Source of the DNA: Bacteroidales bacterium
GTDB lineage: Bacteria > Bacteroidota > Bacteroidia > Bacteroidales > VadinHA17
Direction of reading: 5' to 3'
Length of the DNA: 63,200 nt
NCBI GenBank assembly: GCA_007132995.1
Contig: SLNP01000009.1
Coordinates: 1 to 63,200 of the forward strand
This document shows, piece after piece, positions 7,831-16,648 of the stretch. Every line of letters starts with the position of its first letter. Position 1 is the first letter of the stretch. The position numbers were made by a program, and so were the translations under genes. The notes under the pieces were generated by a model. The model saw nothing but the letters and a program-made list of their open reading frames with translations. It did not search any database and was not told the DNA's origin.

Positions 7831-10728
7831 TTACCCCTTTTCTGCTGCCGATCCGAAATATTTAAGAACCACGCGGTTAATATGTTCCGGCCTTGCCGGC
7901 TTGGTTATAAACTCAGCTATACCCGAGAGTTCACACTTCTTTCTGCTCTCGGGGAGGTTATCGGCCGTAAGAGCCGCGATCACAACCTCACCCTTCATGG
8001 TCAATATCTGGCGGGATGCCTCATAGCCATCTATACCGGGCAGCATCAGATCCATAAAGATCAGGTCGTAGTCGCTCTTCCTGACCATATCGATCGCCTC
8101 CTCTCCGCTTGCCACTGCATCATGCCTGTACCCCAGCGACTCAATTATCGAACCTATTACAATGCGGTTCAGTTTATTGTCTTCCACCAGCAGCATCTTC
8201 AGGTCGCCCGATGATGGACCGGGAGTCTCCTTCTCCCTCCCCTCAATATGAGGAAAGAGATCTGTTACCGCATCTGCTATCTCCTTGCTGTCGAATGGCT
8301 TTACTATAAAGGCGTCAACCCCCATGGTCAAAGATTTAAGATAGCTCCCCTTCTGTTCAGTGCCGCTTACCATTATGATGGCATACTCTGTATGGAGCGA
8401 CTCTGCCACCAGTGCATCGCCCACCTCAAATCCATTAATATCACTGCCATCTGTTATCACCAGCAGGTTGTACCTCCGGTCAGAGCGGCTGTAGTCTGCC
8501 TTTATCTGATTAATTGTCGCCTTGGTATACCCCGTTACAGAGGGCTTGACGCCCGCCTTATGAAGAGCCTTTATCACATCATCATCGCGATCGTTTACAG
8601 AGGTAACAACCAGGCCCCTTATATCCCCTATGCTCTTAACCGACTCAGAATCATAACTCTTCTCTATTCTCTCGTTCGAATAGACCTTAAAGGTGAACTC
8701 AATTTTCACTCCCGGCATATCGGCATTAGCGGAGAGTCCCGAGGGTGAAGTTGCAGTAAGTGAGCCACCCATAAGCTCTATCAGGTGTCTGGCAAGTATG
8801 GTGCTCAGTATAGAACCATCTTTTTTACCCCCCGAAAGGCCCTGCTCCTGTATCAGATCGCCGAATACCGCCTTCAGCCGGGCAGGAGGGTACCCCTTCC
8901 CGTTATCTCTGATGGTAACACCAATGGTGAGCTCTCCCTCATGCGTCGACACCTTACGACACATAAGCTCTATTACCCCGTCACCAACTATACCCTGCAT
9001 TGAGAACTGTATCAGATTGGTAAACACCTGCCTTAACCTGAAGGGGTCGCCCACAACGCTTTCCGGCACATCGTCGGCCACATCTACATCTATTTTTATG
9101 TTGCGCCCCTCAATGTTGCTCTGTGCCAGATCGAAGCAGTACCCCAGCTCCGCCCGGAGGTTGAAGGGCACCTCATCGAGAATGATTCTGCCTGACTCTA
9201 TCTGCGAGAAATCGAGAATATCGCTGACTATGGCAAGCAGCACCTCGCTCGACCGCCTGAGAATAGAGACCATCTCTGCAAGCTCACTGCTCATTTGATG
9301 CCTTCCAAGCATATCGGCTATGCCAATAATGCCATTAAGAGGGGTTCTTATCTCATAGCTCATACGGGCCAGGAATTCAGACTTGGCGATATTGGCCTTA
9401 GCCTCCTCTTTCCTGGCCGATTCAAGCATTGTAACATCGATAAGTATCTCCATGGTAACATCTTCACCGGCATAGGTTACCGGAATACTGCTGCGGAAGA
9501 GTACAATTTCACCCTGATCACCCATTATTACCACAAACTGGTCCGGCGTAAAAGTGCCCCCCAGATATTTCGAGAAGTAACCTGTCTGATCTGTGGTATG
9601 CGACTCCGGATAGATCTTGCCTATCATATCGCTCTCGTCAGCATATGAGTAGAGCTGCGAGGCAATTTTATTAGCCTTGAGAACCTCTCTCTCACAATTA
9701 TATATTATAACACCAACGGGCATATCTGCTATTATGCGGTCAAGCATCTCTTCCGATTCACGGGCATCGATCATCCTCTTGCGCTGCTCTTTAAACGCCC
9801 CTGTGAAAACCGCTATTATTACACCTATCAGAAGCAGGGTTATACCCACTATTACCAGAGAGTTCCTGACAACATAGATCTGAAAAAACTCGATGGGGGC
9901 AGAGAAGACAACTCCATAATCCATGCCTGCAAGAAGACTGACAGGAAAATAGGATGATACTATCGAGAAAGAGCTCCCGCCTGCTTCGGCCCGGTGGGTA
10001 AAATTACCGGTAGAGCCATCTCTTACAGCTTCGGTAATATGGTCAATGTTCCTGTACTCTGTTATTCCCTCAGGGTGGCCTGTATAGTTGTCCTGAATAA
10101 TATTGCCCTCTTCATCTATAAGCCACTGCCACTGATACTCGGCACTGCTGAAGCGATCGAACAGAGCGGAAAAGAACCTTCTGTGGTCGACTGTAATTCT
10201 GAAATTGGCAACAACATTGCCTTCAGAATCAATTATGGGATGATAGTATATATACCTGCTACCATCGGGCACCACCGCCTCATGGTTGAATATCTCCATC
10301 TGATCGTGGGTTCTGAAGAGGTCGGTAAGCCAGTACTCATCATCATCATATATAAAACCGCCCCTCGGGGCATCTCTTGTCTCATCTACAGAGAGGGTAA
10401 ACATATGGCGATCGTCGCTTATGATGGCCAGTCGCACTATAAAATCCTGATATTTGGTGTAGTAAAGCTTGATCCTGTGCATGGCGTCGTCCCGCACACT
10501 GCTATCGATAAAAAAGTTGGATATAGAGTGGGTAAGCCCTATCCTGGTAAGATCGCTCGAGAAGAAGAGGCTGAATTCATCGACCTCCCGTCCGGTCTCC
10601 CTCACCTGCCGGTCAAGCTGTGTTGTAATAAACTCGATCTGCTTCCTGTGAAAACCACTGTAGTACCAGTAGTTAATCGCTATTATGGCTACAACGGCGA
10701 TCGCTGTAATTATCAACGCTCTTCTCAT
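7831..10728 (-). CDS. Hybrid sensor protein with degenerate kinase core (His to Tyr) and two receiver domains
   Basis: In order along 965 residues: TM1 (about 3-20), an extracytoplasmic Cache-like sensor, TM2 (about 286-309), PAS (about 326-440), a dimerisation/kinase core, a degenerate receiver and a C-terminal receiver. The H-box reads FLARMSYEIRTPLNGI, with Tyr458 (codon 9355-9357) where the phosphorylated His should be. The N-box is NLIQFSMQ, with Phe575 at the usual second Asn, and the G2 Gly-x-Gly-Leu-Gly is missing (DGSILSTIL). G1 (DNGKGY) is kept. The last receiver is intact (VEDN, FMDLMLPG, ITKP). It is likely a pseudokinase whose receiver is fed by another kinase. The start at 10728 (MRRALIITAI) gives a proper TM1 and avoids overlap with rsgA. 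Confidence 0.9.
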   Translation of the reverse strand: MRRALIITAIAVVAIIAINYWYYSGFHRKQIEFITTQLDRQVRETGREVDEFSLFFSSDLTRIGLTHSISNFFIDSSVRDDAMHRIKLYYTKYQDFIVRLAIISDDRHMFTLSVDETRDAPRGGFIYDDDEYWLTDLFRTHDQMEIFNHEAVVPDGSRYIYYHPIIDSEGNVVANFRITVDHRRFFSALFDRFSSAEYQWQWLIDEEGNIIQDNYTGHPEGITEYRNIDHITEAVRDGSTGNFTHRAEAGGSSFSIVSSYFPVSLLAGMDYGVVFSAPIEFFQIYVVRNSLVIVGITLLLIGVIIAVFTGAFKEQRKRMIDARESEEMLDRIIADMPVGVIIYNCEREVLKANKIASQLYSYADESDMIGKIYPESHTTDQTGYFSKYLGGTFTPDQFVVIMGDQGEIVLFRSSIPVTYAGEDVTMEILIDVTMLESARKEEAKANIAKSEFLARMSYEIRTPLNGIIGIADMLGRHQMSSELAEMVSILRRSSEVLLAIVSDILDFSQIESGRIILDEVPFNLRAELGYCFDLAQSNIEGRNIKIDVDVADDVPESVVGDPFRLRQVFTNLIQFSMQGIVGDGVIELMCRKVSTHEGELTIGVTIRDNGKGYPPARLKAVFGDLIQEQGLSGGKKDGSILSTILARHLIELMGGSLTATSPSGLSANADMPGVKIEFTFKVYSNERIEKSYDSESVKSIGDIRGLVVTSVNDRDDDVIKALHKAGVKPSVTGYTKATINQIKADYSRSDRRYNLLVITDGSDINGFEVGDALVAESLHTEYAIIMVSGTEQKGSYLKSLTMGVDAFIVKPFDSKEIADAVTDLFPHIEGREKETPGPSSGDLKMLLVEDNKLNRIVIGSIIESLGYRHDAVASGEEAIDMVRKSDYDLIFMDLMLPGIDGYEASRQILTMKGEVVIAALTADNLPESRKKCELSGIAEFITKPARPEHINRVVLKYFGSAAEKG

Positions 10729-10795
10729 ACAGGTTAATGCTTTATGCGGGTAAAAGTAGTCAGAATAATGTAGACTCAAAAACAAGCCCGGCGCT

Positions 10796-11722
10796 CTACC
10801 TGTACTTGGAGCCACTGTCTTCCAAGAGGCTGAGGTAGCTGCGATACCGTGTCGCAGCAAGCTCACCGCTCAAAAGAGCAGCCGTTACAGCACATCCCGG
10901 TTCGTCGCGGTGCAGGCAGTTGTGAAATCTGCACCCTGAGGCAAGCCTGAATATCTCCGGAAAAAAGTGGTAAATCTCACCCCGCTCCAGATCTATCACG
11001 CCAAAGCCCCTCAAACCGGGAGTATCGATTATGGCTCCACCGGAAGGCATCATATACATCTCCGGGAAAGTGGTGGTGTGTCGTCCCTGCTTATGGTACC
11101 GCGATAACTCAGCTGTTTTGATATTAAGAGATCTGTCAAGCCGGTTAATCAGTGATGATTTACCCACACCACTGTTGCCGGCTATTAGTGCTATTCCCTC
11201 TTTTACCAGCTGCTGCACCCGCTCCATATTGCTCCCCTCCTTTACCGATAACGCTATTGTACTGTATCCGGCATGCCGGTAGAGGCTCTCCATCTCAGCA
11301 AGTCTCTCAAGATCCCGGGCGCTGTATATGTCGGTCTTGTTGAAAATGATGGTTGCAGGAATGCTGTAGGCCTCTGCCGTTACAAGGAACCTGTCCAGAA
11401 ACTCAACCGGTGTTGCCGGCATAACCAGTGTGGCCATAACCACAGCATTGTCTATGTTGGCGGCTATTATCTGGGCCTCACGGCTCAGGTTTGAGGCGCG
11501 ACGGATGATATAGTTTCTCCGCTCTTCAACATCGACTATTATTCCCGGTGATGATGCTGTGGGGGGCGTGTAGGTTACATTGTCACCCACCGCCAGAGGG
11601 TTGGTAGTCTTTATATCCCTGACCCTGAACCGCCCGCCGATTATACACTCAACTTTATCGCCGTGCAATGAGAGAACCCTGTAGCTCTTCCCTGTCGATT
11701 TTATTATTACTCCCTTCTCCAA
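10796..11722 (-). CDS. rsgA: Ribosome small-subunit biogenesis GTPase RsgA
   Basis: This is a circularly permuted GTPase that checks late 30S maturation. It has an OB-fold N-terminus (to about 70), then G4 NKTD (128-131), G1 GNSGVGKSS (182-190), G3 DTPG (233-236), and a C-terminal zinc finger with C264, C269, H271 and C277. The 308-residue length is normal. The start is TTG: no in-frame ATG gives the conserved N-terminus, and a -7 box (TACATTTG) lies 22 nt upstream. The hybrid sensor gene follows 67 nt downstream on the same strand. Confidence 0.95.
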   Translation of the reverse strand: MEKGVIIKSTGKSYRVLSLHGDKVECIIGGRFRVRDIKTTNPLAVGDNVTYTPPTASSPGIIVDVEERRNYIIRRASNLSREAQIIAANIDNAVVMATLVMPATPVEFLDRFLVTAEAYSIPATIIFNKTDIYSARDLERLAEMESLYRHAGYSTIALSVKEGSNMERVQQLVKEGIALIAGNSGVGKSSLINRLDRSLNIKTAELSRYHKQGRHTTTFPEMYMMPSGGAIIDTPGLRGFGVIDLERGEIYHFFPEIFRLASGCRFHNCLHRDEPGCAVTAALLSGELAATRYRSYLSLLEDSGSKYR

Positions 11723-11743
11723 AAGAAGATATCATTAATAGGG

Positions 11744-11751
11744 CAAATGTA
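11744..11751 (-). promoter_or_regulatory. -7 box for rsgA (TACATTTG)
   Basis: Read on the minus strand this is TACATTTG, an exact TAnnTTTG match 22 nt before the TTG start of rsgA, and it supports that start. Confidence 0.6.
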
Positions 11752-11793
11752 ACAAAAAACGGTAACCACCTCGCCGGGGAACAGATATCTCCA

Positions 11794-13470
11794 CTACCGG
11801 TTAAATAGTTCCGGCCGTCTGTCATTATGATCGCTCAAACGCTGAAATGCAGCGGCTACTGCCAGCGCGGAGGCCTCATCATAGAGATTGCTCAAAAATG
11901 AGATGCTGGCCGGAGTTCCTCCGTCACGAAATCCTGAAGGAACAACGACGCAGGGATGACCGGTAAGGTTTGTTACCAGTAGCTGGGCACCGCCGAAGCT
12001 GGGTGTAACAACCACATCGTAATCTTTCATTATCTCATCCATTCTGTGCATAAGCAGGGTTCTGAACCTGTTGGCCTGAATATACTCTACCGCAGGAATA
12101 AATCGTGATGCCCGGAAAATATTTGGCCAGTCGCCCCTGTTCTGGCCGGTCAGCAGGGTGTCACGCCTACTTCTTGTAAGCTCATCAAAGGCGGCGGCAG
12201 CTTCGGCATTCAGTATAATTCTGAGAGAGTTAACAGGTATTCCGCTGAAATCAAAGTCGACCGGTTCAGGATCTGCCCCCGCCTCGCGCAATATGTCGAG
12301 TACCGCCATATCGAGAGGGCGTGTCTCGTACCGGTTTCCGAAGTAGCTTGCCACATAGCCAATTCTCATACCACCTATATCTGCACCTGTACGGCTGAAG
12401 TAGGGGTAGTCATTAACAGAGAGGTCTTTACCGTCGCTTCCCCTTATATACTCCAGAACTATTGCACAATCTTCTGCCGATCTGGCCATTGGTCCGACCT
12501 TATCCATCGTCCAGCTCAGAGCCATGGCGCCATACCTGCTAACCCTTCCAAATGTGGGTCTTAGCCCCGATACACCACAGCGGGTTGAGGGAGAAACTAT
12601 AGAGCCCAGTGTCTCCGTTCCTATGGCAAAGCCAACCAGTCCGGCCGCCGTTGCCGCTGCTGAGCCGGCAGATGAGCCGCTGCTGCCCTGAGAGAGATTC
12701 CACGGATTGCGGGTGCGCCCGCCATACCAGAGATCGCCCATAGCAAGTGAGCCGAGGGTGAGCTTGGCAACAAGAACGGCTCCGGCCTCTTCCAGCCTCG
12801 CCACCACGGTGGCGGTAGCATCAATAACCTGATCGCTGTAGGGAGCAGCACCCCATGTGGTCGGATAACCGGGTGTCGCAAAAAGATCTTTCAGGCCATA
12901 GGGTATACCATGAAGCGGCCCACGGTATATACCTTCTGCCAGCTCTCTGTCGGCCCTTTCGGCCTGCATAAGAGCCAGATCTTCGGTAATTACCGCCACA
13001 CATCTGAGAGTATCGTCATATCTTCTGAGGCGCTCAAGGTATATATTGGTAAGCTCTACAGAGGTGATCTTTCTGTCACGGATAAGAGCTGCAAGTTCGG
13101 TCACCTTCATAAAGGCGATATCCACATTACTTTCCGGGCGCTCTATATTGTCAGGTATCAGCCATGAGGAGTGGTTGAACAGAGGCTCACGCACACCGTT
13201 CACCACCGGGTTGAAGAGCGTTGCCGGAGCAACAGAATTATCGAGGTCGAAACGCCTCATCTGTTCGTAAGAGCGGAGGTTGCCTGTCAGATTACCCGTC
13301 ATCATGGCAACAGAGGCTGAGTCAAAGCGGAGGCCTGCCAGGTTGCTGGCTTCTGTAATAAGAAGGGTGTCGAACTTATAGTCATCGACCTCCTGTCTGG
13401 CAACATCATTACTTCCGCAAGAGCAGCATATAAGCAGGGCTGCAGAGAGCAAAAAAAATAGCGATCGCAT
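11794..13470 (-). CDS. Amidase-signature hydrolase, lipoprotein
   Basis: The 558-residue protein carries a lipoprotein signal (MRSLFFLLSAALLICCSCGS, Cys at 15-18) and then an amidase-signature domain. The Ser-cisSer-Lys triad can be placed as Lys194 (YGLKDL), Ser267 (GSSAGSAAA) and Ser290 (GTETLGSI). The oxyanion loop has Leu289 instead of the usual Gly. Anchoring in the outer or inner membrane facing the periplasm implies an extracellular amide substrate, unlike cytoplasmic GatA. The substrate cannot be read from sequence. It is separated from rsgA by 71 nt that contain the rsgA promoter, so it is probably a separate transcript. Confidence 0.9.
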   Translation of the reverse strand: MRSLFFLLSAALLICCSCGSNDVARQEVDDYKFDTLLITEASNLAGLRFDSASVAMMTGNLTGNLRSYEQMRRFDLDNSVAPATLFNPVVNGVREPLFNHSSWLIPDNIERPESNVDIAFMKVTELAALIRDRKITSVELTNIYLERLRRYDDTLRCVAVITEDLALMQAERADRELAEGIYRGPLHGIPYGLKDLFATPGYPTTWGAAPYSDQVIDATATVVARLEEAGAVLVAKLTLGSLAMGDLWYGGRTRNPWNLSQGSSGSSAGSAAATAAGLVGFAIGTETLGSIVSPSTRCGVSGLRPTFGRVSRYGAMALSWTMDKVGPMARSAEDCAIVLEYIRGSDGKDLSVNDYPYFSRTGADIGGMRIGYVASYFGNRYETRPLDMAVLDILREAGADPEPVDFDFSGIPVNSLRIILNAEAAAAFDELTRSRRDTLLTGQNRGDWPNIFRASRFIPAVEYIQANRFRTLLMHRMDEIMKDYDVVVTPSFGGAQLLVTNLTGHPCVVVPSGFRDGGTPASISFLSNLYDEASALAVAAAFQRLSDHNDRRPELFNR

Positions 13471-13724
13471 AAAATCAAGTTTAGTAAGCTATACCGGGAA
13501 ACCCAATAGCCACCCGGGCTGACCGGGAAGGAGCCTCCTCTCAATATCAGAGATAAAAATAGTCTAAATAAATTTATGGTCAATTACTTTCTGTGGCAGT
13601 GGTATTAATATTTCACAAAAACCAACTCTTCACCTATCCGGCAACAGCAGAGGGCGATGCGCCGCTTATTTCGGATATGAGCGGGGACAGGCAGGGCGGT
13701 GAGGCCACATAATTAATAAATGTT

Positions 13725-13732
13725 TACCTTTG
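13725..13732 (+). promoter_or_regulatory. -7 box (TACCTTTG)
   Basis: Exact TAnnTTTG match 18 nt before the ATG at 13751. Confidence 0.65.
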
Positions 13733-13750
13733 CCAGCCTGAGAGGGAGAT

Positions 13751-14227
13751 ATGAATAGTGAAGCGAGAGTAGAGAGGGCCTTGAAATCATTCCGCGGGGG
13801 CTACGGATGCGCCCAGTCTGTTATGCTGGCCTACAGCGATATATATAGCGAAGAGCTTACGGCGCTGCTGAAGATATCATCAGGCTTTGGTGGTGGTATG
13901 GGCAGGCTGCAATCATACTGCGGGGCGCTTACCGCAATATTTATGATAGCCGGAATGGAGGAGGGCTCTGTCGAGCCGGGAGACGACAGTAAAGATATTC
14001 TGGCCTCTGTCATACAGGAGGCCACACTACTTTTCGAAGAGATGAACGGCTCATCTGACTGTTACCAACTGATAGATCTCGATCTTAATAATGCAGATGA
14101 GCGCCAGCTTCATAAAGAGGGAGGTATCCGTCAAAAGGTTTGCGAAAAGTGCGTTGAGAGCGCCGTGCAGATTGTTGATATCATATCTCTTCACAAAAAA
14201 GAGATCGCCAATGGAGAGAAGCAGTAG
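13751..14227 (+). CDS. C_GCAxxG_C_C family redox-type protein
   Basis: The 158-residue protein shows the family pattern directly: GYGCAQSV near residue 22, GFGGGMGR followed by YCGA about 55-62, a Cys near 110, and the closing CEKCVESAV. The family is described by its conserved cysteines and is thought to be redox-active or metal-binding in the cytoplasm; no reaction is established. It overlaps or abuts the following epimerase gene and probably shares its transcript. Confidence 0.85.
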   Translation: MNSEARVERALKSFRGGYGCAQSVMLAYSDIYSEELTALLKISSGFGGGMGRLQSYCGALTAIFMIAGMEEGSVEPGDDSKDILASVIQEATLLFEEMNGSSDCYQLIDLDLNNADERQLHKEGGIRQKVCEKCVESAVQIVDIISLHKKEIANGEKQ

Positions 14228-14246
14228 CGATAAGAGTGGCTCCGGC

Positions 14247-15173
14247 ATGGTTGTTACAGTAACCGGAAGCAGCGGACTTGTGGGCAGAAGGCTCACAGAA
14301 TTACTCAGAGAGAGAGGGCACACCGTAAGGCACCTGACACGCAACAGGCGGAGAGCGGCCTCGAGCCGGGAGACATTTCACTGGGATCCGGCACGCGACC
14401 AGATAGACGCCGGGTCGCTGCAGGGAGCCGATGCCATCATACATCTTGCCGGCGAGAACATTGCCCGCAGAAGGTGGAGCAGAAGGGTGAAGAAGAGAAT
14501 CGCAGCCAGCAGGGCAGGCAGTACCAGACTGCTTTACGACACAGTGATGAAGAGCTCCTCGCGGGTAAACCACTTCATCACGGCCTCGGCAACAGGCATA
14601 TATGGTAGCCAGATTACTTCCAACATCTATGATGAGGCTGATATTTCGGAAGATGAGGGTGACTTTCTGGCCATCACATGCAAATTGTGGGAAGAGAGTG
14701 CCGATCTGTTCAGAAGCTCCGGCATACGGTCTGTAAAGATACGAAGCGGCATAGTCGTAGCCCCGCGGAGCGGATTTACCGGCAAAATCGCACCGGTTGC
14801 CAGATTGGGTTTTGTACCTGTTATGGGGAGCGGTGAGAACTACCTCTCATGGATACATATTGACGATATCTGTAACATCTACCTCAAGGCGCTTGAAGAT
14901 GAGGAGATGAGCGGGCCCTACAATGCGGTATTCCACGAGCATACAACCCAGAAACAGTTTATGGAGTGCTACGCCGCACTGCTGGGAAGTCAGGTCAATA
15001 CCATACATATACCCGAAAGGCTTATCCGCCTGGTTCTGGGAGAGATGTCTACTGCAGTACTGGGAGGCAGCAGGATATCGGCAGAGAAATTAAAGTCTGC
15101 CGGATATCAATACCTCTACCCCACTATGGCCGATGCCCTAACCGACATTATAAACCGCCGGTCCGGCAAATAG
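14247..15173 (+). CDS. TIGR01777/SDR39U1-family epimerase (YfcH-like)
   Basis: This is an NAD(P)-binding SDR protein of 308 residues. The Rossmann loop TGSSGLVGRRL is within the first 16 residues, then come LTRNRR, the family signature AIIHLAGENIARRRW, SASATGIYG and a DUF1731-type C-terminus (GGSRISAEKLKSAGYQYLYP). The substrate is unknown for the family. The start at 14247 places the Gly-rich loop at the usual distance; an in-frame ATG at 14211, overlapping the previous gene by 17 nt, is also possible and has a slightly better upstream AGAG. Confidence 0.85.
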   Translation: MVVTVTGSSGLVGRRLTELLRERGHTVRHLTRNRRRAASSRETFHWDPARDQIDAGSLQGADAIIHLAGENIARRRWSRRVKKRIAASRAGSTRLLYDTVMKSSSRVNHFITASATGIYGSQITSNIYDEADISEDEGDFLAITCKLWEESADLFRSSGIRSVKIRSGIVVAPRSGFTGKIAPVARLGFVPVMGSGENYLSWIHIDDICNIYLKALEDEEMSGPYNAVFHEHTTQKQFMECYAALLGSQVNTIHIPERLIRLVLGEMSTAVLGGSRISAEKLKSAGYQYLYPTMADALTDIINRRSGK

Positions 15174-15208
15174 TCAAGCTGGCTGCCACCCACCCGGAGT
15201 ATCACATA

Positions 15209-16543
15209 TTAGCTTCCTCCTATCTGCAGCTCTGCGACCCTGAATGTTGGGGCGGCAAAAGATCTGTTCATGTCAATGTCATTGCCCATCATATCTATGC
15301 CATTGAGAATTGCATCGGCACTGCCTGCTATTGTGAGGCCCATAACAGGATGGACTATATTCCCATTTTCAATCCAGAAGCCTGATGCTCCGGCACTGTA
15401 GTTACCGCTTACCGTATCAATGCCCTGTCCGGTAGCTCCGGTCAGAAGAAGCCCCCTCTCTGTTGCAGCTATTATCTCATTACGCGAGTAGCTTCCAGGC
15501 TCAACCCACACATTGTGCGTGCCTATGCCGGGCAGCGATGTAAACCCTCCCCTGCTGGCATTTCCGGTGCTTTCGGTTCCTGCCCTTTTCGCTGCAGAGC
15601 TGTTGTAGATAAAGCTTTTTACCACACCATTTTCGACAAGGGTATTTCTTCCGGTAGGAAACCCCTCGCCATCGAAAGGCCTGCTTGACAAACCCTTGGC
15701 CACGGTTCCATCATCATGTATGGTTAAATTGGCTGAAGCGAACTTCTCCCCCATAGAGTCTCCCAGAAAGCTGGCGCCCTGCAAAACAGTCTGTCCGTTA
15801 AGGGCTCTTATAACCCCTCCGAGAAGCGATGATGCCACCCTCGGATCAAAGATAACGCTGGCCCGCTGGGTTCTAACCATAACCGGATCTATAAGCTCAT
15901 ACGCCCTTCTCGAAGCGGTTGCCGCAATCTCGTCAACAGGCAGCAGATCTGCAAAAAAACGGCGTGAACATGACTCGCCACCGGTATTTCTCTGCTGACC
16001 TTTTTCAGATACAACACTTACACTCAAAGAGCATGATGATCTTTTAAAAGACTTTGAAATACCATGAGAGTTGGCTATGAAAATCTCGCCCTCACCCTCT
16101 CCAAAGCCGGCTCCTGAGCTCATAGATACTCTTGGATGACGAAGGGCGATAGCCTCAAGCTCCTTTGCCATCTCAATCCTCCTTTCCATTGGCACCTCCG
16201 TGATCTCCGGATCGTAGAGACCCTCTACCTCTGTGATGCCGGGATCTGAAGGAAGAACATTATGCTCCTCGGGGGTTGTCAGTTTGGCAAATGCTATAGC
16301 CCGCTTTATTGTTTCATCGAGCGATCGTCTGTTAAAGTCATTGGAGTGACTGAAGCCGAGTTTCCCGTCAACTATAACCCGGAATCCCACCCCTGAGCTG
16401 GAAGACTCCTGTATGGTATCTATCTCCGAATTAAGAATCCTGATTGAAAGGGTCCTGCCTGTCTGTATATAAACTTCGGCAGCATCTGCTCCAAATCTCT
16501 GACATCTGGTAACAAGTGTCTCGGATAATCTTTTGTAGTTCAT
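15209..16543 (-). CDS. pmbA: TldE/PmbA-like subunit of a TldD/TldE metalloprotease
   Basis: The 444-residue protein has the PmbA/TldE layout (FGADAAEVYIQTGRTLSIRI start, GVGFRVIVDGKLGFSHSND, C-terminal SGFWIENGNIVHPVMGLTIAG) and lacks the HExxxH zinc site, as expected for the non-catalytic TldE half. With TldD it forms a heterodimeric protease that trims unfolded peptides, known from microcin B17 maturation and CcdA degradation. No export signal is visible. tldD lies 105 nt upstream on the same strand. Upstream of the ATG is a GA-rich stretch (AAGAGAGAGAT). Confidence 0.9.
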   Translation of the reverse strand: MNYKRLSETLVTRCQRFGADAAEVYIQTGRTLSIRILNSEIDTIQESSSSGVGFRVIVDGKLGFSHSNDFNRRSLDETIKRAIAFAKLTTPEEHNVLPSDPGITEVEGLYDPEITEVPMERRIEMAKELEAIALRHPRVSMSSGAGFGEGEGEIFIANSHGISKSFKRSSCSLSVSVVSEKGQQRNTGGESCSRRFFADLLPVDEIAATASRRAYELIDPVMVRTQRASVIFDPRVASSLLGGVIRALNGQTVLQGASFLGDSMGEKFASANLTIHDDGTVAKGLSSRPFDGEGFPTGRNTLVENGVVKSFIYNSSAAKRAGTESTGNASRGGFTSLPGIGTHNVWVEPGSYSRNEIIAATERGLLLTGATGQGIDTVSGNYSAGASGFWIENGNIVHPVMGLTIAGSADAILNGIDMMGNDIDMNRSFAAPTFRVAELQIGGS

Positions 16544-16648
16544 ATCTCTCTCTTTTTCTGTTAAAACATAACACCGGTTACGCTCCCATCACCCACAATC
16601 TTCTCTGGCAGGAGATGACCGTAGAGAAGAGGTACACCGGCATCAGAC

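Noticed and set aside
9994..10737. Open frame of 247 codons on the plus strand opposite the hybrid sensor gene
   Set aside because: Antisense to the Cache-like sensor region of a complete multi-domain gene; no family resemblance and no promoter.
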